Source: JAHECE01 sp963780675
Lineage (GTDB): Bacteria; Actinomycetota; Actinomycetes; Actinomycetales; JAHECE01
Reading direction: 5' to 3'
Length of the DNA stretch: 64,000 nt
NCBI GenBank assembly: GCA_963780675.1
Contig: CAWACR010000003.1
Location: 1,054,001-1,118,000, forward strand
Part shown: positions 1 through 7,510 of the stretch, in pieces
Numbering within the stretch: the stretch's first letter is position 1
How the letters are laid out: the number at the start of each line of letters is the position of its first letter
Position numbers and translations under genes: made by a program
The notes under the pieces: generated by a model
Database searches by the model: none
What the model was told of the DNA's origin: nothing
What the model saw: the letters and a program-made list of their open reading frames with translations, nothing else

Positions 1-2
1 TT

Positions 3-953
3 CACGCGCAGGGGGCGATCCCCGCGACCATGACGGCCGGCTCCACACACGACACCAAGCGCGGCGAGGACGTCCGGGCCCGGATCGGCGTGCTCAGCCA
101 GTACGCCGCGGAGTGGACCACCCTGGTCGACGGACTCCGGGACACGACGTCGGCGGCCCGTCCGGCCGGTCTCGACGGACGGACCGAGAACCTGCTGTGG
201 CAGACGCTCGCGGGCACCTGGACCGAGGCAGGCCCGATCGAGGCCGACCGCCTCGTCGCCTACCTGTTGAAGGCGGCGCGCGAGGCGAAGTCCTGGACCT
301 CCTGGACGGCGCCGGACGAGGCGGCCGAGGAGGCGATGGCGGTGTACGCGTCGCACCTGCTCACCGACCCCGCGGTCGTGACCGCCTTCGAGGCCTGGGT
401 CCGCCGGACGGCCCCGGCCGTGCGCGCCACGGTGCTCGGCACGAAGCTGGTGCAACTGACCCTCCCGGGCGTCGCCGACGTCTACCAGGGCACGGAGACC
501 GTCGGGACCGCGCTCGTGGACCCGGACAACCGTCGTCCCGTCGACACAGCCGCGATCGCGGCACGCCTGCGCCGCCTCGACGCCGGCGCCGGTGCGTCGG
601 GCCTGGCCGACGAGAAGCTCGCCCTGACCGCCACCGCGCTGCGCCTGCGCCGCTCCCGACCCGGGGCCTTCGTCGGACCGGACGCCGGGTACACGCCGCT
701 GCCGACGTCGACCGGGCACGCGTTCGCGTTCGCCCGGACGGAAGCCGGCGTCCCCCGGGTCATCACGGTGGCGACGCGGCTCGGCGTGTCCTTGCCCGCC
801 CTGGGCGGGTGGGGCGAGCACACCGTCGTCCTGCCGCCCGGACGCTGGCGCGACCTCCTGGCAGGCGCTCAGGCTCCCGTCCTCGAGGGTGGCGCTCAGA
901 AGCTCCGACCGCTGCTGGCGTCACGGCCCGTCGCGCTCCTGGAAGCACAGTGA
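3..953 (+). CDS. treY: Maltooligosyl trehalose synthase, C-terminal part (5' end outside window)
   Basis: TreY converts the reducing-end alpha-1,4 link of a maltooligosaccharide to an alpha,alpha-1,1 link, giving maltooligosyl trehalose for TreZ. The frame is open from the first bases of the window and reads GSTHDTKRGEDVRARI at once, the conserved block near the end of the GH13 barrel of TreY. About 317 residues are visible, ending in the usual C-terminal domain with a PALGGWGEHTVVLPPGRWRDLL-like run. The ATG at 30 is internal to this block and not a start. The stop overlaps the start of treZ, so the two are translationally coupled. The family call is secure; only the N-terminal part is missing. 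Confidence 0.93.
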   Translation, partial: HAQGAIPATMTAGSTHDTKRGEDVRARIGVLSQYAAEWTTLVDGLRDTTSAARPAGLDGRTENLLWQTLAGTWTEAGPIEADRLVAYLLKAAREAKSWTSWTAPDEAAEEAMAVYASHLLTDPAVVTAFEAWVRRTAPAVRATVLGTKLVQLTLPGVADVYQGTETVGTALVDPDNRRPVDTAAIAARLRRLDAGAGASGLADEKLALTATALRLRRSRPGAFVGPDAGYTPLPTSTGHAFAFARTEAGVPRVITVATRLGVSLPALGGWGEHTVVLPPGRWRDLLAGAQAPVLEGGAQKLRPLLASRPVALLEAQ

Positions 954-2752
954 CGGCGACGTCGTTGGAGGTCTGGGCGCCCACGGCGCAGATGGTGGAC
1001 CTCGTGCTGCCGGCCGAGGACCGTCGCGTCCCGATGTCCGCCACGACCGGGGGCTGGTGGGCGACGCCCGGCCTCCCGCCCGACACGGACTACTGGTTCA
1101 GACTGGACGGCGGCGGGGCGATGCCGGACCCGCGCAGCCCTCGCCAGCCCGACGGCGTCCACGGGCCGAGCCGCACGTTCGACGCCTCCGCGTTCGAGTG
1201 GCCCGGGGGCTGGGCCGGCGTGGACGCGCGCGGCGCGGTCACCTACGAGCTGCACGTCGGCACGTTCACCCCGGAGGGCACTCTCGACGCCGCGATCGAC
1301 CGGCTCGACCACCTCGTGGACCTGGGCGTGGACATGGTCGAGCTCATGCCGGTGGCCGCCTTCGCCGGCCACCACGGCTGGGGCTACGACGGCGTGGCGC
1401 TGTACGCCGTCCACGAGCCGTACGGGGGTCCGGCCGCGCTGCAACGGTTCGTCGCCGCGGCCCACGACCGCGGGATCGGCGTCTGCCTCGACGTCGTCTA
1501 CAACCATGTCGGCCCCTCCGGGAACTACCTCGACGACTTCGGGCCGTACTTCAGCGACCGGCACACCACGCCGTGGGGCGCGTGCGTCAACCTCGACGGC
1601 CCCGACGCCGGACCCGTGCGCGCGTTCCTCATCGAGAACGCCCTGCGCTGGTTCTCCGACTTCGGGATCGACGCGCTCCGGCTCGACGCCATCCACGCCC
1701 TCGTCGACGCCTCACCACGACACCTCCTCGCCGAGCTGTCCGTGGCCGTCGAGGCGCTCGCCGTCGAGCTGGGGCGGCCGCTCTCCCTGGTCGCCGAGTC
1801 CGACCTCAACCAGGCCCGGGTGGTCCAGCCGACCTGGGCGGGAGGCTTCGGGATGCACGGGCAGTGGGCCGACGACGTCCACCACGCTCTTCACGCCCTC
1901 CTGACCGGTGAGAGGCAGGGCTACTACGTCGACTTCGGATCGCTCGCCGTCCTCGAGCAGGCCCTGTTGCGCGTGTTCGTCCACGAGTCCACGTATTCGA
2001 CCTACCGCCGCCAGGTCTGGGGCGCCCCGGTGCCGGACTCGATCGACGGGCACGCCTTCGTCGTGTTCGCCGCCAACCACGACCAGGTCGGAAACCGCGG
2101 CCTCGGTGACCGCCCGAGTCGCGTCCTCACCGACGGTCAGCTCGCCATCTCCGCTGCGGTGATCCTCACCAGCCACTACACCCCGATGATCTTCATGGGC
2201 GAGGAGTGGGGAGCCCGCACCCCGTGGCAGTTCTTCACCGACCACGCCGAGCCCTGGCTCGCGCAGGCGACCCGCGACGGCCGGGCGCGCGAGTTCAGCG
2301 AGTTCGGCTGGGACGAGATGTACTCCGGCGACGTCGAGGTCCCCGACCCCCAGTCGTCCGCCACCTTCGAGGCGAGCCGACTCGACTGGGCCGAGCCGGA
2401 GAAGCAGGAGCATGCCCGCCTGCTCGCCTTCCACCGGGACCTCGTGACGCTGCGTCGCTCGCAGCCGGACCTCCGTTCTGGGGACCGTGCCGCCACGCGC
2501 CTCACCTACTCCGAGGACGAGGACTGGCTGGTCATCCACCGTGGCGCCCTCGCCGTCGTCGTCAACCTCGCTCCGGCGCCCCGGACGGTCCCCCTGCCCG
2601 GAGCGAACCGGCGCAAGGTCCTGCTGGCGTGGGACGAGGTCAGCCGCACCCGCACCGGGGTGGCGCTGCCCGCGCACGCCGTCGCGGTGCTCGACGCCGA
2701 GCGTCCGTCTCGCCGCCCGTCGCCGCGCCGTCGCACCGCCGAGGCCCGCTAG
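950..2752 (+). CDS. treZ: Malto-oligosyltrehalose trehalohydrolase
   Basis: TreZ releases trehalose from maltooligosyl trehalose, the second step of the TreY-TreZ pathway from glycogen or maltodextrin. About 600 residues, normal for the family: an N-terminal beta-sandwich (SLEVWAPTAQMVDLV), then a GH13 barrel with YELHVGTFTPEG, a LDVVYNHVG block, the nucleophile region DALRLDAIHAL, the acid LVAESDLN and the FAANHDQVGNR block. The GTG at 950 is chosen because it overlaps the treY stop (GTGA) and the family's N-terminal sequence begins directly after it. The same frame stays open far upstream, but that part is only the shadow of treY. No upstream ribosome binding site is needed if translation is coupled. 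Confidence 0.95.
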   Translation: MTATSLEVWAPTAQMVDLVLPAEDRRVPMSATTGGWWATPGLPPDTDYWFRLDGGGAMPDPRSPRQPDGVHGPSRTFDASAFEWPGGWAGVDARGAVTYELHVGTFTPEGTLDAAIDRLDHLVDLGVDMVELMPVAAFAGHHGWGYDGVALYAVHEPYGGPAALQRFVAAAHDRGIGVCLDVVYNHVGPSGNYLDDFGPYFSDRHTTPWGACVNLDGPDAGPVRAFLIENALRWFSDFGIDALRLDAIHALVDASPRHLLAELSVAVEALAVELGRPLSLVAESDLNQARVVQPTWAGGFGMHGQWADDVHHALHALLTGERQGYYVDFGSLAVLEQALLRVFVHESTYSTYRRQVWGAPVPDSIDGHAFVVFAANHDQVGNRGLGDRPSRVLTDGQLAISAAVILTSHYTPMIFMGEEWGARTPWQFFTDHAEPWLAQATRDGRAREFSEFGWDEMYSGDVEVPDPQSSATFEASRLDWAEPEKQEHARLLAFHRDLVTLRRSQPDLRSGDRAATRLTYSEDEDWLVIHRGALAVVVNLAPAPRTVPLPGANRRKVLLAWDEVSRTRTGVALPAHAVAVLDAERPSRRPSPRRRTAEAR

Positions 2753-2808
2753 GCTCGCCGGAGGCTTCCGCCCGCCCCTGCAGCGCCGCCCCTTCGGAGG
2801 AACCAGCC

Positions 2809-3291
2809 GTGGCCCGCACCATCATCGTGCTCACCGAGGACGCCCTGCGCCCCGCCGACGTCGCCCACATCGTCGGGCTGTACCCGGAGGACAGCTTCGA
2901 GGTGCTCGTCCCGGCGGACACGGAGCGCAACGTCGTCGCCGAGCTGGTGGACAACCTCGGGCTGCTCGACCTGCGCGCTGCGTGGGACGCCGTGGTCGGC
3001 CGGCACCCGAGTGCGAGCGAAGCCCGCACCGAGGCCGCGGAGGCGCTCGCCCTCTCGCTCGCGGAGCTGGGGACGGCCGGCGCCGCGGCCGACGGCCACG
3101 TGGTCGACGACGACCCGCTCCCCGCCGTCGCCAAGGCCGTCGTCGCGACGGAGGCCGCGGAGCTCGTGGTCGTGACGCGGCCGCAGATGCTCGAGGACAC
3201 CTTCCACCGGAGCTGGGCGCACCGGGCACGCGAGGAGTTCGGCATCCCCGTGCTGCACTTCTACACGGGCACCGACTTCGTCGGCAGCTGA
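2809..3291 (+). CDS. Small conserved protein, universal-stress-protein-like fold possible
   Basis: A 160-residue protein that I do not recognise by name. It opens with a hydrophobic beta strand (ARTIIVLTEDAL), alternates helices and strands, and has the late strand AELVVVTRP followed by HRAREEFGIPVLHFY. This resembles the nucleotide-binding alpha/beta layout of universal stress proteins, but no clear ATP-binding glycine loop is visible. The GTG at 2809 is preceded by a good Shine-Dalgarno sequence (GGAGG at 2796-2800). It lies 56 bases after treZ on the same strand and may be co-transcribed, but nothing shows that it acts on trehalose. The downstream gene is convergent, 25 bases away. Confidence 0.75.
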   Translation: MARTIIVLTEDALRPADVAHIVGLYPEDSFEVLVPADTERNVVAELVDNLGLLDLRAAWDAVVGRHPSASEARTEAAEALALSLAELGTAGAAADGHVVDDDPLPAVAKAVVATEAAELVVVTRPQMLEDTFHRSWAHRAREEFGIPVLHFYTGTDFVGS

Positions 3292-3316
3292 GCGGGTCGC
3301 GCGTCAGGGCCGAGCA

Positions 3317-4564
3317 TCACCCCGCCGTGCCGTCGAGCCCGGGGTGGTGCCGGGAGAACTTGCGGAACTGGTTGACCATCGCCACCGCCAGGTAAGCGAG
3401 GCGCCGCGGGTTGCGCTCGACGCGGTAGTACAGCGGGTTCGTCGCCTCACCGGCCTTCCGCAGCCGCCGCACCCGCGCCCACTGCTCCGGCGTCACGTAG
3501 CGCTTGACCAGGGCGAGCGGCACGACGGCGAAGAGGTGCTCGGCGTCGCCGGCCAGGAAGCCGTCCCCGGGGGCGCGGTCGACGAACGCCTGCGCGTACA
3601 TCTCCGCGACGTTGTACCCGGCCGCGGTGACCGAGTACCCGCTCCGGCCGACGCGGGGGTTCAGCTCGAGGAAGCGGTAGACACCGTCGCGCGGGTCCCG
3701 CTTGACGTCGAGGTTCGCGAAGCCCGCCCACCCCACGTGGTCGACCAGGCGCCGAGCGTGCTGCACGGTGTCGGGATTGGGGCCCGTGATCTGGGCGACG
3801 GAGTTCCCGAGCGCGCCCGGGGTGTACTCCTCGAGGAGCACCTGGCCGAACAGCGCGAACCGAGCCACGCCGTCGGGCCAGCTCATGAGGTTGACGGCGC
3901 CCATCTGGTCGTCCCCGCCCGGGACGAACTCCTGCACCACGAGCTCGCCCGCGAACCCAGCCGCGGCGATTCGTCCCAGGATCGCGTCGAGCTCGGCCGC
4001 GTCGTGCGCGACCTCGACCTTCTTCTTCCCCGCGAACTCGACGTGGTGGTACTCGCTGGTGGAGGCCGCCTTGACCACGAGGGGGTAGGTGAGCGCGACG
4101 TCGGCCGCCGTCTCCCGACCGGCGCGGACGACAACGGTCCGCGGGTGCGGGACGCCGAGATCCTCGCAGAGCGCAGTGAAGCGCGCCTTGTCCGTCATGA
4201 CGTCGAGGGCCGCGACGTCCGCGTAGGGCACGACGACCACGTCCTCGAGCTCGGAGCGGTGCTCCACGAGTGTGCGCACCAGCCAGTCCGCGCTGGCCAG
4301 CACGATCGCCCGCGACCCGGGCTCCTCGGTGGCCGCGGCTCGCACGGCGGCGACGAGCACGGCGGGGTCCTCGATGCCCTCCACGACCCGGTGGTCGACG
4401 ACGGCCGAATGGGCGACGGCGCCGGTCGAGACGCCCGCAATGACCACCGAGCGCACGCCGAACGCCTCGTGGAAGGCGCGCGCGCTCCCGTACGCGCCGA
4501 TGTCCCCACCGAGGATGATCGGGCGGATCGGGGAGCGGGCCGGCTGCGTGGAACGGGGGCTCAT
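3317..4564 (-). CDS. ATP-grasp carboxylate-amine ligase
   Basis: A 415-residue ATP-grasp enzyme, expected to activate a carboxylate with ATP and join it to an amine. It has an N-terminal pre-ATP-grasp half (PIILGGDIGAYGSARAFHEAFG), the lysine strand YPLVVKAAST, the adenine-side block GELVVQEFVPGGDDQMG, and the metal site FLELNPRVGRSGYS. The ATG at 4564 follows GAAGGAG at suitable distance, and a TAGGCT hexamer lies about 50 bases further upstream, so a short leader is likely. Similar ATP-grasp proteins include the D-aspartate ligases that build the cross-bridge of some Gram-positive walls. That role would suit bacteria with an A4-type peptidoglycan but is my inference; substrate identity cannot be read from the sequence. 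Confidence 0.82.
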   Translation of the reverse strand: MSPRSTQPARSPIRPIILGGDIGAYGSARAFHEAFGVRSVVIAGVSTGAVAHSAVVDHRVVEGIEDPAVLVAAVRAAATEEPGSRAIVLASADWLVRTLVEHRSELEDVVVVPYADVAALDVMTDKARFTALCEDLGVPHPRTVVVRAGRETAADVALTYPLVVKAASTSEYHHVEFAGKKKVEVAHDAAELDAILGRIAAAGFAGELVVQEFVPGGDDQMGAVNLMSWPDGVARFALFGQVLLEEYTPGALGNSVAQITGPNPDTVQHARRLVDHVGWAGFANLDVKRDPRDGVYRFLELNPRVGRSGYSVTAAGYNVAEMYAQAFVDRAPGDGFLAGDAEHLFAVVPLALVKRYVTPEQWARVRRLRKAGEATNPLYYRVERNPRRLAYLAVAMVNQFRKFSRHHPGLDGTAG

Positions 4565-4699
4565 GGCGCGGAAGCGCTCCTTCGAGCGGTCGGGGCAGAT
4601 GGAGACGTCCGTCCAGCCTAGCCGCGCACCCGGCGTCACCGGGCGCCGTGGGAGACCTCGGCCGCGGCGTGGCAGGTGCCGCGCACGCGAGGGGCGACC
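4565..4699. other. Divergent intergenic region, ATP-grasp / DUF3000
   Basis: A short gap between two divergent genes. It holds the TAGGCT hexamer and leader for the ATP-grasp gene on the minus strand; the DUF3000 promoter hexamer starts at 4700. Nothing else is seen in it. Confidence 0.4.
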
Positions 4700-4705
4700 T
4701 AGCCT
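4700..4705 (+). promoter_or_regulatory. -10-like hexamer TAGCCT, leaderless promoter of the DUF3000 gene
   Basis: TAGCCT ends six bases before the GTG at 4712, with no Shine-Dalgarno sequence between. The spacing puts the transcription start at or next to the start codon. Confidence 0.5.
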
Positions 4706-4711
4706 GGCCCG

Positions 4712-5290
4712 GTGACCCGAGATGCGCGTGACGCGGCGCCGCCGGAGTTCGAGCGGGCTCTCCTGAGCCTTCGAGGCCACCGGCTGCGACCCGAGCTGCA
4801 CCTCGCGGAGGTGCCGCCGCCGACGCGCATCGCTCCCTTCGCGCTCGCACTCACGGCGGAGGTGAACCCGGGGACCGAGCCGGAGACGATGCTGGGCAGC
4901 GGACGCTTCGTGGTCCTCTACGACCCGGACGGCCAGGATGCCTGGAACGGCACGTTCCGCGTCATCGTCATGGGGCGGGCACAGCTCGAGCGCGAACTCG
5001 GCGCCGACCCGTTCCTCGGCGAGGTCGGCTGGGCATGGTTGACCGACGCGCTGCGGGAGGAGGGCGCCGGCCACCACTCGCTCAGCGGCTCGGTCACCCG
5101 CGTGCTCTCCGAGAGCTTCGGCGGCCTCGAGCTCCACGACGCCGAGGTCGAGATCGAGATCCGGGCATCCTGGACCCCGACCGGTCCGGACCTCGGCCCC
5201 CATCTGCGCGCCTGGGCGCTCATGGCGTGCAGCGCCGCGGGCCTCCCGCCGGTCCCCGAGAACGTCACCTCTCTCGGGTTCCGCCGCTGA
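4712..5290 (+). CDS. DUF3000 family protein
   Basis: A 192-residue protein of the actinobacterial DUF3000 family, function unknown. Recognised by its whole run: PPEFERALLSLRGHRLRPEL at the start, the IAPFALALTAEV block, GRFVVLYDPDGQ, WNGTFRVIVMGRA, then the GEVGWAWLTDAL and ENVTSLGFR ends. The family usually sits directly before an HRDC-type ribonuclease D and dxs in actinobacteria, and it does so here. The GTG start is preceded by a -10-like hexamer at leaderless distance. It is probably cytoplasmic; no signal peptide or membrane segment is visible. Confidence 0.9.
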   Translation: MTRDARDAAPPEFERALLSLRGHRLRPELHLAEVPPPTRIAPFALALTAEVNPGTEPETMLGSGRFVVLYDPDGQDAWNGTFRVIVMGRAQLERELGADPFLGEVGWAWLTDALREEGAGHHSLSGSVTRVLSESFGGLELHDAEVEIEIRASWTPTGPDLGPHLRAWALMACSAAGLPPVPENVTSLGFRR

Positions 5291-5327
5291 CGCGGCGGGC
5301 CTCGCGCGTGATCGCAGGCCACGGGGC

Positions 5328-5333
5328 TACCGT
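5328..5333 (+). promoter_or_regulatory. -10-like hexamer TACCGT, leaderless promoter of rnd
   Basis: TACCGT ends six bases before the GTG at 5340; no ribosome binding site intervenes. Confidence 0.5.
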
Positions 5334-5339
5334 GGTGCC

Positions 5340-6614
5340 GTGCCCGGTGCTGTCGGACTCTCGCCCGCCCCCCATGACGGCGACGTCGCCGTCTCCGGGG
5401 ACGACGTGCGCCCGCCGACGCCGTTGACGGAGCCCGCCGAGGGGGTGCCCCCGGTGCTGAGCACCCGCGACGGGCTCGCCCGGCTCGCCGACGCCCTCGC
5501 CGCGGGGTCGGGACCGGTCGCCGTCGACGCCGAGCGCGCCTCCGGCTACCGGTACGGCCAGCGTGCCTACCTCGTCCAGGTGCGCCGCAGCGGGGCCGGC
5601 ACCGCCCTCGTCGACCCGATCGCGCTGCCCGACCTGAGCCTGCTCACCGAAGCCCTGGACGGCGTCGAGTGGGTGCTCCACGCCGCCTCGCAGGACCTAC
5701 CCTGCCTCGCCGAGGTCGGGATGCGACCGTCGGCGATCTTCGACACCGAGCTCGCCGGGCGCCTTCTCGGCCGGGAACGGGTGGGCCTCGCCGCGGTCGT
5801 GGCCGAAGAGCTCGGCCTGGCCCTGGCGAAGGAGCACTCGGCCGTCGACTGGTCGACCCGCCCTCTCCACCCGGACTGGCTGCGCTACGCGGCGCTCGAC
5901 GTCGAGCTGCTCGTCGAGCTCCGGGATCGGTTGGGAGAGCACCTGGACGCCGCCGGCAAGTCCGAGTGGGCGCTCCAGGAGTTCGAGGCCGTGCGGCGGG
6001 CGCCCGGACCGGCGCCCCGGGCGGAGCCGTGGCGCCGGGTCTCCGGCCTGCACCAGGTGCGGGACGCCCGCCGCCTCGCCGTGGTGCGCGAGATGTGGTC
6101 CGCCCGGGAGGACCTCGCCCGGTCCCGCGACATCGCCCCCGGTCGGGTGCTGCCCGACGCCGCGATCGTGGCGGCCGCCCAGGCCCTTCCCCGCACGCCG
6201 GGGCAGCTCGCCGAGCTGCCGCTCTTCTCAGGACGCAACACGCGTCGTCGCACGCCCCAGTGGCAGTCCGCGATCGACCGCGCACTCGCGCTCCCCGAGG
6301 CCGAGCTCCCGGCGCGCCGCGGACCCGGCTCCGACGAGCCCCCGCCTCCGCGCGCGTGGGCGGATCGCAACCCCAAGGCCGCAGCCCGGCTCGACCGGGT
6401 GCGGACGAGCATCCGCGGCATCGCGGCTCACCATCAGGTCCCCCAGGAGAACCTGCTCGCGCCGGACACGCAGCGACGCCTCGCCTGGAGCCCTCCGGCG
6501 CCGGTCGAGGACGCCGTGAGCGCCTTTCTCAGCGAGGCCGGCGCGCGTCCGTGGCAGGTCGAACTGGTGGCGGCCGCGCTCGCCGCTGCCCTACGCGCCG
6601 ACGAGAATCAGTAG
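5340..6614 (+). CDS. rnd: Ribonuclease D-like 3'-5' exonuclease with HRDC domain
   Basis: A 424-residue DEDD-type 3'-5' exoribonuclease, expected in tRNA 3' processing and RNA turnover. The DEDDy residues can be followed: VAVDAERASGYRYGQ (first acidic pair, about residues 60-75), WVLHAASQDLPCL, the IFDTELAGRLLG motif, and YAALDVELLVELRDRL near residue 190 with the catalytic tyrosine region. An HRDC domain follows (WRRVSGLHQVRDARRLAVVREMW), then a poorly conserved tail. The first 35 or so residues are low-complexity and acidic, as often seen in actinobacterial members. The 3' end overlaps the convergent pflA by seven bases. In many actinobacteria rnd is followed by dxs; here pflA and pflB lie between. 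Confidence 0.92.
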   Translation: MPGAVGLSPAPHDGDVAVSGDDVRPPTPLTEPAEGVPPVLSTRDGLARLADALAAGSGPVAVDAERASGYRYGQRAYLVQVRRSGAGTALVDPIALPDLSLLTEALDGVEWVLHAASQDLPCLAEVGMRPSAIFDTELAGRLLGRERVGLAAVVAEELGLALAKEHSAVDWSTRPLHPDWLRYAALDVELLVELRDRLGEHLDAAGKSEWALQEFEAVRRAPGPAPRAEPWRRVSGLHQVRDARRLAVVREMWSAREDLARSRDIAPGRVLPDAAIVAAAQALPRTPGQLAELPLFSGRNTRRRTPQWQSAIDRALALPEAELPARRGPGSDEPPPPRAWADRNPKAAARLDRVRTSIRGIAAHHQVPQENLLAPDTQRRLAWSPPAPVEDAVSAFLSEAGARPWQVELVAAALAAALRADENQ

Positions 6615-7466
6615 ACGGTGAGTCCGCGGTCGCGGAACTGCTGCCGCACCCGCTCGAGCAGCTCGTAGGACGGGGGCTTGGCGTCCTCCAGCTGGTAGGT
6701 CAGCCCGAGCTCGTGCCACTTCTCCCGTCCCATCTGGTGGAAGGGCAGCACCTCGACGCGCTCGACGACGCCTCGGATCGAGGCGACGAAGTCGGCGACG
6801 GCCTCGACGTTCTCGACGGCGTCCGTGAGCCCAGGCACCAGGACGAACCGCATCCAGATCGTTCGTCCCGCGCGCGGCGAGGCGTCGGCCGAACGTCGAG
6901 CGTCGGCTCCAGCCGCCGCGCGGTGACGCGCTTGTAGGTCTCGGGGAGCCCCGACTTCACGTCGAGAAGGCTGAGGTCGAGGTCGTCGAGGATGTCCTCG
7001 GTGACCGCGGACCCCGAGGAACCCGGAGGTGTCGAGGGCCGTGTGGATCCCAGTTCTCCTTGCACGCGCGGAAGATCTCGGCGACGAAGGCGCGCCTGCA
7101 TCAGCGGCTCACCGCCCGAGATGGTCAGCCCGCCGCCGGTGGCCTTGAACACGGCCTTGTACCGCGCGACCCGGTCCATGACCTGCGTCGATCGTGCTGA
7201 GCATGCCGTCGCGCATCTGCCACGTGTCCGGGTTGTGGCAGTACTGGCAGCGCAGCCCGCAGCCGGCGAGGAAGAGCGTCAGCGCGTGCCGGGCCCGTCC
7301 GACGGCCGTCACGAGCTCCCAGGAGTGCACCGAGCCCATCTCGCCGGTGCGCGATCTGGTCGAGCTCGACGTGCCGGTCGTGCGTGGCGTTGCGGCCGGG
7401 GATGAAACGGCGACGTCGCACCGAGGGTCGGCGGAAGGGACTGACCGACTTGGCCGTGGTGCTCAT
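6608..7466 (-). pseudogene. pflA: Pyruvate formate-lyase activating enzyme, broken by several one-base indels
   Basis: PflA is the radical-SAM enzyme that puts the glycyl radical on PflB. Read across three frames, the protein is clear. The N-terminus has RRFIPGRNATHDRHVELDQIA, then GSVHSWELVTAV, the radical-SAM motif CGLRCQYCHNPDTW, TGGGLTISGGEPLM, a LLDVKSGLPETYKRV block, then MRFVLVPGLTDAVENV and the end WHELGLTYQLED. Frame breaks are needed near 7345, 7186, 7100, 7060, 7015 and 6890, plus a compensated pair near 7280-7300. Most are single extra bases, and the residues between them are perfectly conserved. Start at the ATG at 7466. It follows pflB on the same strand, 44 bases apart. If the breaks are real, the activase and therefore PFL are dead; sequence error is the main alternative. 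Confidence 0.85.
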
Positions 7467-7510
7467 TGTCCGTATCCCCGTCCTCGGTGCGACGTCGTGG
7501 GCCAGTCAGG

